A stretch of 64,000 bases of DNA from Tieghemiomyces parasiticus (GCA_027575765.1 JANBPT010000071.1:19624-83623); one strand, 5' to 3'. Positions 41,595-55,367 are shown, numbered from the stretch's first letter. Notes: generated by a model from the letters alone, not told the origin. A program made the numbers and translations.

Positions 41595-42926
41595 ATGGCC
41601 ACCCTCGCCCTTCAGAACCGCATTCTCTCTTTCTGGTTTCATAGTAAGCATCTTAAACCAGCCACCGAAGTTATTAGCAGGTTCCCCTTTAGCCCTGCGC
41701 CCCAGGTCTAGTTAGGCTTGGCTGGCGAGCAAAGCTCGTTCGAAGCTACTTTTCTAACACCTATTGCGTTTATACTCTCCGCTCCCCTACCTTAACACGA
41801 CTCCCCGTGCCCTTAGATACCCTGGGTACCGTGCCCGCCGGTTCCCAGCTGGCCTTCCGTAAGGAATGGTTTATGCGTAGCGACGAGATGGACCAGACCA
41901 TAATGTAGGTTTGTAGCGGCGATGGTCTGAAGTAGAACCGCGAGTAGTGGTCCTAGTAATCCAGCGTCCAATACATTTAGCGGTGTATATATATCTGGAC
42001 ACGCCTGACAACACATGTCTGTCTATCTACCTGGCGATCCTCGACAATACCAATACCCTTGGGAACTAACCATTGCCTGGTCCTCTCTGCCCTAATAATA
42101 TATTGCCGTCCGTCATTTAGTGCAAACTTCAAGGCGCCGCTGGACGAAGCCATCCAAGAAGACAAGCATATTGCCGAGCTCAAACAGACCCCACAGGGCC
42201 TGTTAGCCGCCATTATCTTACTCGACCAGTTTCCACGCAATGTCTACCGCGGCACCCCGCAAGCCTTTTCCGGTGACGCTAAGGCTCTGTCCCTCACTCG
42301 GTATGCGATGGCCGAGAAACTGGATGTCAAGCTGCACGCTATCGAGCGCCTTTTTGTGTACCTGGTAAGTTTCCCCCCAAATGTACCACTACGTGTAGCC
42401 AGGCTCTGAGACCGAGCCTTGAACCGTACACTGAGCATATATCTAGCATTATGTAAACAAATGTATCTTTTCTCTCCCACACCACCGTATTTTTAAATGG
42501 CCGAATAGCCCCTCGAACACTCCGAGAAGCGGGAAGACCAGGATAAGGCGGTCGAGCAGTTTGAGCAATTAAAGAAGGATACTCCCGAGGTAAGTGATGT
42601 GACCAGCTCCCCCCCCCCGACTTCCCGAGTGTCACTTTGGCGGGAAATACTAGGATCAATTATGCTTGTAGGTTTGTTTTGCCTGTATCCACCACCTATA
42701 CTTCAGCTCCATTAACTCTTTCTGCTCCGATGCTTTTCTAACCTCCGTATACTATACATACACGCACCTGACCCAGGATCCTATCATGGATCTTACCCTC
42801 AAATACGCTGTGGACCACCGTGACGTGATTGCCAAGTTTGGCCGGTTCCCCCACCGCAACGCCATCCTTGGCCGGACCTCTACCGACGAGGAACTGCGTT
42901 ACTTAGCCGATGGCGGCGGTTTTTAA
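41595..42926 (+). CDS. DUF924 family protein
   Basis: Small alpha-helical protein of the DUF924 family, found in bacteria and eukaryotes, function unknown. Five exons: 41595..41643, 41817..41904, 42121..42364, 42509..42589 and 42777..42926. They give 203 residues with every phase restored (codons split A|AT and AT|T). Donors are GTAAGC, GTAGGT, GTAAGT and GTAAGT; all acceptors end AG. Family hallmarks are ILSFWFH at the N-terminus, LLDQFPRNVYRGTPQAF in the centre, PLEHSE at the start of exon 4, and FGRFPHRNAILGR near the C-terminus. The length is normal for the family. No unspliced frame reveals this gene as a whole. Confidence 0.9.
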
Positions 42927-45900
42927 ACCAACTCGTCTCCCAAGCACATTGTGGGAGAGGTAATATTAACGTCCAGAGGCTATATAATTCACCGGGCTGT
43001 TTTTTGTTGATACTTTACACCTAAGTATAATGTTTTAAACGGCACAGATAGTTACCATTTGGTTGGTCATTTTTGTTTATTGTTCAAATGTCTCATTTTT
43101 ACATGTTACTATTTACTACAGAAGAGAAGCGTCATACAATAAGCTGTATGATGGCTAAAAATGAAGTCATTGTGCATAACGCCGGATCAATGGTTGATAC
43201 TGCACATGCATCCCGCTACATGTCTCCTAACGGATATCGATCTAATCAATCATGTCCTTGCTTTTCATTCTCATGCGTTCATCATGATATGGGACCTCAT
43301 CATCGTGGATAGATCCAACGTGAAGTAATTGATTCATAGCGATGATAATCCTTTTGTCTATTTGGCCATTGCAGGTAGCCTTTAGGTGGTAACCCCAACC
43401 GGCAATATATTCACCGTCCAGGGGGGCCCGCAGATCTCCCGTGCCCCCCCCCCCTCCCTGCCATTAGGATGCTACAACCCTCCTCCTTATGCGGACTATG
43501 ACCATTTTCTGTGACCAAGGAGCAGCATTGTAACGGAAGCGGGCGAGTCGGACCAAATGTCCTATATAAACTAAGGGGGCTTGGCAAGACGGTAGAAGCC
43601 TGTACTGAGACGCCGACCCTTTCATGGATAGTTTTCCGCCTAAATTATATATAATGACTTTGAGCTTTAAGTTATATACATGATAAAGAACGTGTCACAC
43701 GGTTGGACATGGGGGAAGGTTCTTTAGTTGTCCCCTTGCCACACCACAGCAATGATGTCTTGGTGATGGGCATGATCCGAAACCACGAATAATTGAAACC
43801 GCGTCAACGGACCCACCATGACATCATAGTGATCGAGGGGAGATAGTCCACCCGCCTAGCCACCTGCAAGCCCTTGAATATACTGCACTTGCAAATGATA
43901 GCGTCGTCATTGTCCTTTACCATAATGTTTCAGCCTTGGCAGTATTGTTAACCAGGGAAATTAAATCGAATGGCTCCTTAATCCCCCCCCTTCCCCTACA
44001 GCGTTGTGGCACACCCAGATCATTCGCCGCCTCCTCCTCCTACCGTCATGACTGTGGCCACGGGTCAGTCTACCCGTCGTCGTCGGCGACCACGGCAAAC
44101 TAAAAATAAACACCGACCTTTGATCGCGTGAGTGAGGGGACTCACCGGCCGAGGAGCATTCAGATCAGCCGTGACTGTCTTGGTCCTCCCTTCTCGCCTC
44201 CCAATAAAACGGCGAATTTCGCAGCAAAATACACCAATCCGATATTCCTACCCATTGGACGTGGTGCGCAGGTTGGATTCTGCCCACCTGTTATCCCGAT
44301 AATCCTGCGGTCAATCCGATCCGCTACAATCGCTATTGGGGTCATGCAAACAAAGCTTACACGTCGCCCAAAATGAGGAACTTGTTTCCGCTGCATGGTA
44401 TGGAACGTGCGGGGTTGGGTGCTGGTGAAAAGCTGTGGATGCAACCGGTTAGCTACGGGGATGGAGGAGGTGGACTATTGTAGTCCCCGGTGGCAGCTGG
44501 AAATCGAGGGTGGATGGGCAGAGATTGTCGGTCACTGCCAGAGTACAACCGGTATGACAGCAGCTCCTAATGAGGTATAATCCGAAGGTGGAGGGGGGGG
44601 GGGTCACATCAATTCATTCAATCAGTTATACCCTATAGTCATCCCAACGGGTTAGCTTAGAGGATGCCTAATAAGCCCAAGTGGCTTTGCTTTGATTTGG
44701 TGGCGGTGGCGGTGACGGTGTCTATCCTACGGACATGGGTCTACGACCAACGGCATAACGTTCCAAGCAACAGGTGCTACTCCCCCTCCATCCGTATGGT
44801 TTCAACCCCAGACACCTCGCCCGCATTGGGCCCATGAATCCCACACCCCGTGGAGGCACCCGCTTACCCTCCTGTCTTTGACAGCCAACTGGGCCACTAG
44901 CGTGCACATGGATACTTTTACTTAGACTAGCCAGAAAGCGCTGAGACTAAAGAGAGATTGAGAGAGGGAGGGCCACCGTAGCACAAGGAAAGGCAAGCCG
45001 TGAGCCCCAATACCCTAGCGCCCACCCATGGCTTTACCCTCCAGCCCACCTTATCGCGCTTGCCTTGGAGTGGGGGCTGTCATGAGACCCGGTTGGTCCT
45101 TCGGACGGGAAGTTACTAGTGGCTAACTGAGCCATAGGGATTGGCCCCCTTCCTTCCCTGCTTTCTATTTTGGCCACCTTCCCAAAACAAAGCCATCCGC
45201 ATCGTCATGACGGCGCCAGTGGCGTAGTTGCCAGCTTGACGAGCCACTCATCAGCCGCCGCTTGTCAGGTGGCAAACAGGTGAGCGAGGGGTGAGGGTGA
45301 GACACGCGGCCCATACCCTCCTCCCTCAAATGTGAGGGCCGGCCACTCGAATCCAAACTAGGGCCGATATCCACCTGCCCTTTGGTTCCTTCCCCGCCTC
45401 TGCATGGTGTTATCTATACGAGAAACAACCGCGAATTATTCAACCCTATATTACCCGGACAGGTGTGGGCCATCCGATCTTCTGATGTGTGTGGGGAGGG
45501 GTTGATTTTCCACCGCTGTCCTGTTGGCTCGTCACGACGCTTTATTCCCGACAGGGTGCTGCGCTAATTGAACCCGCTATTCTTCAGCCAAGCGTCTTGG
45601 CGAGTCCGCCTTCCCATAGAATTTGCTGCGGCATTTGTTTTGACTTTTTTTATATAGAGGGAATTGGGTAGGGTTTTGCGCAAGGTATAAATATATAGGG
45701 TAGGGCCGCCTCGCAGATACTTTGTTTTCCATGCGTTTTCCACTGGCCCAAGTAGACCCGTCCCTTTCATTGTTCGACACGCGCTTTAACCCCCGGCCAA
45801 CACTCCGTTAGTTGCCGCGCCTTTCATTCTTAGTCTCTCGAATCTCGGATTCCTACTTCACCAATCTCTGCGCGGCAGTTATTTTTCTCCATCTTTCGCC

Positions 45901-46177
45901 CAATCTCTCCGCTACTTGCTACCCACCTCCCTCCCTTTGCAACGCCCCGACTTTGAGTGCCCATTCTCTCAATCCGCCAACCGGCCCTGACAAGCCCTCC
46001 TCGGATTGAATGGCCGAATTTCTATCTGTACGCGCACACCTCACTGCCCGACACCAACCTAGCAACTAGCGTGTGTCCCTCCATTCTCCCCGGCCTGCCG
46101 TCATACGCAGCCTTTCTCTGCATATAGATTCCTTTCTCCTCTCCCTTGTCACTTCCGCATACCGCACGCTTGCCATT
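42927..46177. other. Long gene-poor stretch
   Basis: About 3.25 kb with no supported gene. It includes homopolymer runs (C11 at 43444-43454, G11 at 44593-44603). The last 480 bases before 46178 are CT-rich and follow a TATA box annotated separately. A possible terminal exon after a CAG near 44,000 could not be linked to anything. Confidence 0.4.
45686..45693 (+). promoter_or_regulatory. TATA box candidate for the coiled-coil protein gene
   Basis: TATAAATA, followed by about 480 bases of CT-rich leader before the start at 46178. The same arrangement occurs upstream of the gene at 55368. Confidence 0.45.
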
Positions 46178-47281
46178 ATGTCCGCCTTGGCCCGTCAGCC
46201 CTTCGTCAACTCCTCTCGTCGGGTCAAATCGACGACGGTGCTCTTTTCCCAGCACGCTCCGCTCAGAGCGCCTACCGTATCCACCACCACTGCCACCAAG
46301 CGCCACGCCAGCATTGCGTCGCCATACCACCCGGCCTTGCTGCGCATGGAGGCCAGCGGTGCAGCGTTTGGCCCACCGCCCGCCCCTTCCACGGCCGAAA
46401 CAGCCCCGAATTCAACGACACTGGCCAAGTCACCCGCCGGCACCACGACGTCCAGTCCCAAGCCCCCAAGGGAGAAGACCCGGGTGTTCGCTAAGCAACT
46501 CTCCCCCGAGATGCGCTTCATTCTCTTCAAAGACAACGCGAACGTTCAGTGTATGCCGTCGACGCACAACGTACCATTGGCGCAACCCGTACCGGCCACT
46601 CCGACCCGTCAGTCGGTGACCTCTACTTCGACCAAGACCAGCGACGCTTCCCAGAAACGGCCGTCATCCCCAACACTCGCTGCGGCCAAAATTACCAGTG
46701 TTCCGGTGACACCTACGGGCGCCCTTAGTGAGAGACCCCTGACCCCTGGATCTATGGTCCCCCCGGCACGCGCCTCTTCTCCCACTGCCACCGCCACCCG
46801 TCGCGCTGCCCCTAGCCTCCCGAAAGCTACCCCATGCACCACCAATGCGGGGTTCTCTGTGACCCCATCCCCAGCCACCATTCAAGCGGAGCGTGAAGCC
46901 ATGCGCGCGACTTTACGTGAGATGGAAACCATGGTACAGCAATGTCAGCGGACCGTCGCGATCCTGCGTGGTGACCTTGACCGCCAGCGCACCGTCCGCC
47001 AGGACCTTGAGGGAAGACTTCACCAGGCCCTCACCGACTGTACCCGTGGGTCGCAGCTGGTGCTTGAACTCACCCAGCGCTTAGCAGCCGCCAAGTCGGA
47101 AGGCGCCACAGCAGGTAGCAGCGGCGCTAAGGTGTCGAGTGTGACGGCTGCTACTCAGCAGCCCATGATGGTCGGTGGTGGCCAGAACCGCTCGTCACTC
47201 GGTTTCATTGGCCTAGCCCTGGCATTCTCCGGTGCTGCGGGATTCTTGTTTACAGATACTGAGGCTGCCCTCGGCGCTTAA
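46178..47281 (+). CDS. Unrecognised coiled-coil protein with a C-terminal membrane segment, possibly mitochondrial
   Basis: 367 residues from the ATG at 46178. The N-terminus (MSALARQPFVNSSRRVKSTT) is basic and acid-free, like a mitochondrial presequence; an in-frame ATG at 46073 would mask this. Residues about 50-230 are low-complexity (Ser, Thr, Pro, Ala). A predicted coiled coil covers about 235-315 (AEREAMRATLREMETMVQQC onward). A hydrophobic segment at about 340-358 (GFIGLALAFSGAAGFLF) lies just before the C-terminus. The layout suggests an inner-membrane or tail-anchored protein. No family is recognised. Codon use is strongly C/G-ending, supporting real coding. Confidence 0.68.
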   Translation: MSALARQPFVNSSRRVKSTTVLFSQHAPLRAPTVSTTTATKRHASIASPYHPALLRMEASGAAFGPPPAPSTAETAPNSTTLAKSPAGTTTSSPKPPREKTRVFAKQLSPEMRFILFKDNANVQCMPSTHNVPLAQPVPATPTRQSVTSTSTKTSDASQKRPSSPTLAAAKITSVPVTPTGALSERPLTPGSMVPPARASSPTATATRRAAPSLPKATPCTTNAGFSVTPSPATIQAEREAMRATLREMETMVQQCQRTVAILRGDLDRQRTVRQDLEGRLHQALTDCTRGSQLVLELTQRLAAAKSEGATAGSSGAKVSSVTAATQQPMMVGGGQNRSSLGFIGLALAFSGAAGFLFTDTEAALGA

Positions 47282-50200
47282 ATCCTGGTGGGTCCAACTC
47301 GAAAGGAAGTAGAGGGGGGGGAGGGAGGGAGCGCCCTCTACCACCCTCCTGCGCTCACTTGGAGCGCCCACTCGCCCGCCCCATGCCCACCCATCTGAAA
47401 GGCAGCGGCGATTTGTGTATACTTTTAGGCTCTGGCTTCTTCAGTACTACCACAATTTATCCCTCATCAACGTCAGCGCTGCGCAGCAATTGCCCACCTG
47501 CGGGTTGTTTTACTGTGAAGTGTTTCTACGCTTACTTTCTCACATTGATCCCCCCCCCTTCTCCCTTCCTTTGCATCTCTCGACACTCTCTTTGCTCTTT
47601 CACTCTCTCCCTCACTGATCGCATTTATTACCTTCATATTTCGTATCATCATGACTCGCTTATTGTACATTCCCCAATTTATACTTCGTAAATGACCCTA
47701 GAAATGAATTTGACCATTTTGTACTGCCTCCAAGCCCTCAGCACACAATGCTATGTTACACCATGCCTAAATGACCTTAAGTTAAAGTGTACATGGTACC
47801 TCCTCCCACCTCCTGGCAGCGCTATTCACGTATGGTTAGCAATGTATGATGGACCTTCCAGTGACCTTTAGGTAAAGAAATAATCGTTGATACCAGCATG
47901 CTCTGCACCTTGACACTCTCAAATGGCAGTATTGAGCGCTGATCGACCTGATACAGTCATGGGCCTACTTTGAAGGATAGTGGTTTTTTTTTATTACAAG
48001 GACTGTCTTTCACCCTTGAAATATACACTCGTCCTCTGAAGTGTTTCATCATGATGGAGGAGGGAGGGACAAAGGCTCTATGAGACACTGGTTGCAAGCC
48101 TAGTCAATTGGAAAAACGGCCAGAATGGAGAGCGCATGGGAAGGGGTGGTGTAGTTGGAAAGTCGGTAACCATGAATCGCGTCAGCTCGCCCAAATGTAT
48201 ACTAGGGACTTGGATTAGCACGAAAAGGGGGCTAGAAGCGGAACTAGTAGAAGTGGGTATACTTGTCACCGCTTTTGTAAGAAGTAATCAGGCAATCACC
48301 CGCAGTAGCTGGCCGATAGGTTGCACTAACCCATAGAGGATGGAAGGAGTCTGGCGCGCTCCTAATGCGTGATCGTCTGTACAGTCAGCTGACCGCCTCA
48401 AATCGCCCGCGAGTCTGTCAATCGATCCCCTCTCTCTCTCCCTCCATATCACATACACTGAATCAGCATCGGCATTAATACCAAAATCACTATAATGGTC
48501 TAACCCTACGCCCCCTCCAACGCATACCCGCCCCCCCCTCCCACATATTAAGCGACCAACGAAGCTGGATATGTCGGTACTTGGACTATGAACAGCTTAT
48601 AGCGGGTTTATGGATCTTTCTTTTAGCGATGCATGCTTTCGAACAGTAGTTATTTTTAGGACACTATCAAGGATGGCCATGGAGACAGTCACTCATAAGC
48701 CCTCATCACACGATGCATAGTGCTGACGGTACGTGTGTCGGCGGGATGGAGAGAGGTACAAGGTATGAAGGTGTGTGGGAGGAGGAAGCAGAGGCACCAC
48801 TTTGCCCATACAGGCTGTAGTAGCGGGGTGAAGAAATTTTGTGCATGGAGTTCTCAGAGCCTCGGAACCAATTGTCAAACGATGGCGGTGGCGGTGGCTG
48901 AAGGCACACGCGGTAGACAGCTCTAGCCTCTCGTACCCGTCGGAACAAATCACAATCAACTGTAGGCATATCTAAATCCATATGTTCTGGTAAGCTCACC
49001 CACGCACGCACACTCACGCTTACAAACATGTGCTAGATGGTGTAGGCCACCCTCTCTCTCTTTTTCTCTCTCTCTCCCCCTTTGGTACCACCATTCGGAG
49101 CCCACCTTCGTGGTTGCCTAATCTGAACCCGTCCTCTCCACGTCTGCGATATAAGAGTTACACAGACAAGGTCACCGGGACCGCCGTAGTCGCAACCGCC
49201 GCCGCCGCTACCGACTGGTACGACGTTGTGTAGGAGGGGGACGAAAGGGCTCGCTAGAATGGAGAATTAGAAGGAGGATGAGGTTGGTGGGCGGAGCCTG
49301 GGGGGAGTCTTTACATTTACTTTAGTACCCTGTTAGGTCCGAGTGATAAAAATAGGACACGGGATGAACGCCTTCCTCCCTGGTCAGTGCGACCCTATAG
49401 AACTAGTAACCTCACTCCTTCTCCCGCCATCCCAAGTCATCAGAGTAGCAGCGTCCACGTAGACATGTTGTTTACATGTCGCTTATATGTATATATGTAA
49501 ATATTGGGCCTTGCACTCCCCCCCCCTGATCTGGCGCGCTGTTCAGGTAGTGTAGCATCACATCTTCCAGTTAGACCTCCTTCTCCCATCCAGTAAGATT
49601 TAGCGGCTAGGCAGGCGGTGGTACAATAGGGCCGAGACCAGCCTGGCTTTAGACGGCATTAGACATGTGGGCCTGGCAAGGGAAGGAGAGGGGAAGGTAA
49701 AGTTTTAAACCCATACCCTCCCCTTGTCATCCTCGGCTTAAAAGGGTGCTTTACTTGCCTGGAAACTCGGGGAGTAGCCACCACATCCAACTATTGAAAA
49801 AGGTTCGTATAATGCAAACCAAGTCCGGAGGTGAGTGTGACCGGAACCCAGAAACAGCCGCGGCGTTCTCCCGTGTGGTAGGAAAAAAAAAGAGGCCAAC
49901 TACAGAAGTGGACGAGGATCCTTCCATAATAAATATACAATCTACCAAAATAAATAAAAATATAGAGACCAACTCCGGAATGATGCGGGATGGTAGATGG
50001 GCGTGAGGAGGCGTCGCATCGTTTCTAAATGGTCGTGGTTTTCCGTAAAAAAATACAATAGGCCTGGGGATGGCAGTCGCGCGAAACACCAGCGTAGAGG
50101 GAGGGGGGGGGTAATGAGAGCGGATCATAATCCAACGATTTAGGCTTGATCCGCTCGGGTGTCACCCACGAGATCACAGCTCAGGGGTTTCCGTCTTCTT

Positions 50201-50599
50201 CCGCCCCTCATATCAACCCCGGCTTTCCCACTGTATCACCCTTCATTTAACGTAACCTAGCGGTCGACTTCGGTTATTGACGGAGATACTACGAAAGCCT
50301 GCTCCCCTTCGGGCAAATATACGACTCTCGGGTCTATTGCTACTGGTAGATGATTTATTTAAACAACCATAGTCGTAGGACCTGGTGGCTTTGGTATACA
50401 TGCATGCCCCTAGCAACCATGCCTTTCGGCCAGTGGCGGCCCCTCCCCTGCAGCCAATCCATCTTTGCCGCTGCTCACCATTCCTGTTCTCGGATGGTCA
50501 CGCAAGAGATCGACTGGCGAACCGAGGGTTGAGTCGCAAAGCAGCCTGCTCAAAAGATGAGGATTGACTAATGCCGAGTAGCATTCTGCTCATCTCATG

Positions 50600-50618
50600 C
50601 ACACACACACACACACAC
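50600..50618. repeat. (CA)n microsatellite
   Basis: A CA tract of about nine units. Confidence 0.9.
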
Positions 50619-53600
50619 GCACAGATACGGGTATACCGTGGTTGTGGATACCATCCCAAATAGTGGAAGAGGTGGATGATGGCTTACCGGGTAACGGACC
50701 TCGACATTATATTAATGCAGCTATGCTACTGTTGGGTTCACCGCTTTAATATAGACGGTTATAATCAAAGGGAACAATTCATCCCTTCACCAGAACTATT
50801 CATATACCCCCCACATCACCCCCACTCGCGCTCAGTCGCTTTACCAATTCTAAGAATTCTGAGACAAAAGAGTATTGAGTTGGGCAAAAGGGATCACCCT
50901 TCTTACAGCGCACACGAGAAGGGGAGGGCACTAGTTCTGTCGCATGGGATCGCCGCCTAATTTCTTCCAACCGACCGTATTCGGTGAAAATGGGTGGCTC
51001 ACCATACCTTCTGACTAGCTTACGTCTCCTACTTGCCTCGGTGGTGCCAATGGTCCGCGCGACTGCAAATACTCGTCCAACCTTTGGTTGTGCACCATGA
51101 AACGCCTTGACGTGTCGGGCTCCGCGTTGGGCCTTTCCCGCCTTGATGATCGTTCTGCCATGGTTATTTTCCACATTGGCTTATGGCCCAGCCCCATCGT
51201 GGGCCCGTATGGGCTGGTCATTGAACCGAATAATGATGGCTATGTGCGCCTTTTTCTTGTTATCTACCTTTTAAATAATTGGACAGCGGATGGGCATTGA
51301 TTGCGGGTGACGACATGGTGATGCTTGGGAGCCATTGGCCCCTTCCGTTTTTTTTACTGACCGACCCACCTCCTGCCGGGAGTCAAATGCAAAAAGTGAA
51401 CGTGAAGAAAGACATTGATTATATTTCCGCTAGGGAGGCGGATAGACATGTCATGGCGACCAGAAGGCGGAGAACCGACTCGAGCTTAACACCGTTGTGG
51501 TATCTTCCTAATACAAACACACAGGTGCGTAGAGTCGAGATAAGCGGTGTGAGTAGAAAAGTGGGCGCGTGAGCAACGTGGGTTCGTGATGATGAAACTC
51601 CCACCTTAGTGAGTCTCGAAACAAAAAAAACGGTATCTGTCATTCACGCCCAGACCTTATCAGTCGTAGCCGACGCCACTTTCTGCGTAACCTTACACAG
51701 CCGCCGTCCGCAGCCTCTCGCATCCACGCTTACATCCCGACTGCACGCAGTCCCTTCCCCTCCTCCCTGCCTCACGCCGCCCAAGCATCTCAGCCGGGTA
51801 TGCCACCGCGCCGTGTCGTTGCCGCTATCACCACTACCGCCGCTGCCGCCGCCTCCTTCCAGCGACATTCGGGCACTTGGACAGCTAGCACCTACGCCCG
51901 GCACCTTCCCTGCTAGGTAAGGGACCCCAAGCGAAAAAAAAAAAACAGTGGCTTGAGTTCCGGTACCCCCCCCTTTTCCCCGTCCCGCCCCACACCGGCC
52001 CGGGCCTCGTCGACACTCGGGCTCAGCACGGATTCATCTCCGCCCCCTTCTTTTGCCGCCCGGTTGACCCCGGCCGCCTGTGCCGGTCTGTCCGTCTAGT
52101 CTTCAGTCACATAGGTGAGGGGAAGGAGGGGTGGCAGAAGTCGGGGCAGTAGATGGGAGGTGTAGTGAGATGACATCGGGGACGATGAATTTGGTGTGTG
52201 GGGGGGGGGCGGGTGAGGGGGTGTAAATTACTTGCTGATGGGTTCGAGGTATGTCTGCTGTCTCCATTGAACCAATAAAGCAGGCCGTACGAAAAGGGGA
52301 AGGAAGGTGAGGAGGGATATGCCGCAGTGGGCATGGCTGGCTCTCCTCGTGCTCAAAGACCAGGCGAGTCGCAATGACTTGCGGCGATGGTTGGGTCAAT
52401 CCTTACACGTAGTCTCGGACTCGACCCCCTCGCTTACCTCTATTGCGTGGAGACGCCCCTGGTTATAACCAATAGAGGTCCGTTTTGTCAATAACCACCC
52501 CTACTCACTCACTTACCCACACACAACTCATCTTCTGACTTGACCATTCCGGTGCAGCCAAGTGGGCGGAATCGGCTCTCTGGACATGAGGATCTGGCTT
52601 GGCCTAAAAGGAATGAAAGGAGAGAAGGGGTGGGACCGGGAGAGGTCAGTAGCCTGACGGGCGTCTCGAGCTGGAGGGGAACGACCGAGGGATGTGCAGT
52701 GTGACGAGGATTGCCCGCCACTGTCTCCCCGCCCAACTGCCAATTGTCCACTAGGCACCCCCGGTGCCAGGCCTCAACCGATTGGTCTCATCTGCAGCTT
52801 TTGGCGTGAGAGAGATCGAGGCGTTGGCGGGCGTAGAAGCTCGTCGGCGGTAGGACAAAGATCGGACCTAACCGTGCGGCTAGGTGCGAGCTTGCCCTGC
52901 CACGATGAGGGGGTGGCTTTTAAAATACAGGAGACCTTGGGGCGGAAAGGCGTGCGAAGAGGAGGGCTCTTTCAGAGACTCGGCGGAAAGGAGGTGCTGT
53001 CCGTGACCGAAACGCTACCACCTGACACTATCTTTACATGGCCAGCCGCTCAGTTAGAATCGCCTGTAACGATGATTCGAAACTGTACCTCCTCCACAAC
53101 GCCTCCGCGCTAAGCTAGGCGGTTGCACAAGCCGACAAGGGTTGTGGGTGATAGAGGAGGAGGAGGGGGGGTATAATCATAGCCCCTGCCTGTGTACCTC
53201 TAACTATTACAGCACAGGGTCTCATTTAAGTATACACCGCCTATTCCGCCAGAGCTGCACCATCCACAGAGACGAGAGGGTTACGGCTCAAGGTGGTGAC
53301 CCTGGCGGGCTTCTCGGCCCGATACTGCTGGGTATGCATGTCTATGTAGGCCGTGTGGTTGTGTATGAATGGGTGGCTTTTCCATGGTAGTCATTGTACG
53401 TAGAGCCAGGGGCGGTAGACCGGGTTGGCAACCAGCTTATCGCCAAACCGGATACAACAACAACGGGGACCCCTTTTAAAGACCCCTTAAAATTGACATG
53501 CCAACGGGTAGAATAGTTCACTCCACCCTCCCCTCTCCCCGGTTTACGCAGTTCTTACAACGTAATCACGACGTAGCCTAGGCAATTCGCCGTGGCTAGA

Positions 53601-54188
53601 AGAAGCGTCACTTCCAACCTTCTACTTGACGTCCTCGTTCATGTGGGCAGGGTGAATGAATAGGTCCAGGAATGGTGGAGGCTCTGTATTGGGAAGTCCA
53701 GAATCGCTCGACATGTGTGCTTAAGAGGGTGCTCACCCCCCCCCCCCCGACGGAAAGATGGGCAGGCTACATTGGTGTACATACATGGATTGAACCAACG
53801 TTAAAGTGGGCGGCGGTGGGTAGCAGCCAACGTACGCGCTCTCGCGCGCGCGTCCACACCGTCACTGCGGTCCCCTGGCGCAAACACCTACATACACACC
53901 AACACCGACCAGATCCCCTCCCACTCACTGAGCCTGTCTCCTGAGGTTCCTGCTCAATCTCGAATTGAGCCTCGCCTTAGGCCTGCCATCCCCTTAACAC
54001 CCGACCTCCTGACCTGCAGCACCGAATTCGTTCCCCCCTCTCAATTTCTCGATAGTTTTTTTTCCGTCTTTCATTTTCCACCTTTCACTCCCCTTCCACC
54101 CCCATCGACCCAACTATCGGAATCCAGTGCAAAGGCTGGATGGGACGTTAGATTTGTCCCACCACGGCCGTCGCCCGAGTGGTCAGCA

Positions 54189-54226
54189 GTGTGTGTGTGT
54201 GTGTGTAGATGTGTGTGTGTGCGCGT
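54189..54226. repeat. (GT)n microsatellite, interrupted
   Basis: GT repeats broken once by AGAT near 54206-54210 and passing into GC/GT alternation; the mixed purine-pyrimidine alternation is Z-DNA-prone. Confidence 0.9.
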
Positions 54227-54772
54227 GCACATCCCTTTTCGTGTATTTTCCCTCCCTCTTGCCTTCCACCCAATCGCCACGGGTCTCCATCTTCCCCGCC
54301 ACTTTAGCCTTTTTCTTGCGGTGCCCATTAGCGTATACTGCTGGCCAGTTTGATTGGCCTTGCCTTTGTTGGGGCGTAGGCCTGTGTATGGGTGGGTGGA
54401 GGTGACGGGTTCAGCGTGATTGACCCGTTTATACTTCTCTTTTATTCTACTCCCACCGCCGGTGGAGAATAGTGGGACTGGCCTACCCGCCTCCCGCCTC
54501 TCCACACACCAACCCTCTTTCGGTTCACACCGCGAACTCTTCCGTCAGCTCACCCCCTACCGCTGTGCTCCCCCCCGCCCTCTACACTTCGCTCGTCGGA
54601 TATCCCTCCCTTTCCCCCCCTGTCAAGGCCCTTTTCTCCCTCCCGCCGCCTAACCAGTAAGACCGCCGCCCGCGTGTCGGCTTCTCCGATTCTCACCGCT
54701 CCACTCCTATTCTATTTCTCCTGCCCCACCCACCCCATCTCACACTCCCACATCCCAGCCTAATCCACAATC

Positions 54773-54780
54773 TATAAATA
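54773..54780 (+). promoter_or_regulatory. TATA box candidate for the gene at 55368
   Basis: TATAAATA within strongly pyrimidine-rich DNA, about 590 bases upstream of the start codon, implying a long CT-rich 5' leader. Confidence 0.45.
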
Positions 54781-55367
54781 CGCCAGCCCTCGCCACCCCT
54801 ACAGCGCACCACCCCTCTTCATTTGACACTTGTTTTTATCCCAGATTCTCGCTTCCTTCTTTTCTTCACCTCCATTTCAAAACCCCCACCTAAGCTCAAC
54901 TTCATCCAAGCACTGCATTCCATACCTCGTCTGGCCTCTGTCCGCGCATTGCCACCACTTCCCTCTTGAAGCCCAGATTGACCCGACCCCTTGGGACCCG
55001 CGCTCATCTCACTCTGCTGCCCGTTACCCGTCCTCGAAACCTACTGCATCCGGCATTTTCTCTTCTTACTGTCATTTCCCCGCTTACCTCCTCATCCACT
55101 ATATCACTTGCCGCCTCGCTCCTCTCTCCTGCCTACTCCCTCCCCCAAGTATTTAATCGCCCTCGTTCCCTGCCATTTTACATTCATACCCTTTCCTAGC
55201 TCACCTACCCAGAACCCTTGTTCTTCGCTCCCATCTCGAAGCAATAGCTGCTGGCCAGGCTCACCTTCCTAATTTTGACGCGTCTAATTCCTGTACAGCT
55301 TGTGCCCAGACTCGGCGCATCATCCCACCTCCGCTACCTGTAACTTCTAATCTCATACCTTGTAACC

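Larger units (their letters stand above)
47282..55367. other. Long gene-poor stretch (8 kb)
   Basis: No gene is supported in about 8 kb. It contains microsatellites, homopolymer C/G runs (C13 at 53736-53748, G10 near 52200) and many short compositional frames. A chain of tiny minus-strand exons near 52,330-52,560 with GTAAGT and GTAAGC donors can be drawn but matches no family. The segment from about 54,240 to 55,365 is CT-rich and probably the promoter and leader of the gene at 55368. Confidence 0.4.

Noticed and set aside
48961..49233. Plus-strand frame ending TDWYDVV
   Set aside because: The end looks coding-like, but no upstream exon or family could be identified.
50800..51174. Minus-strand frame of 124 codons
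   Set aside because: It is basic and partly coding-like, but unrecognised and with no consistent exon structure.
52330..52560. Chain of three tiny minus-strand exons starting MVKSEDELCVG
   Set aside because: The donors look good and the phases fit, but the product matches no family and the third exon runs into Pro-rich noise.
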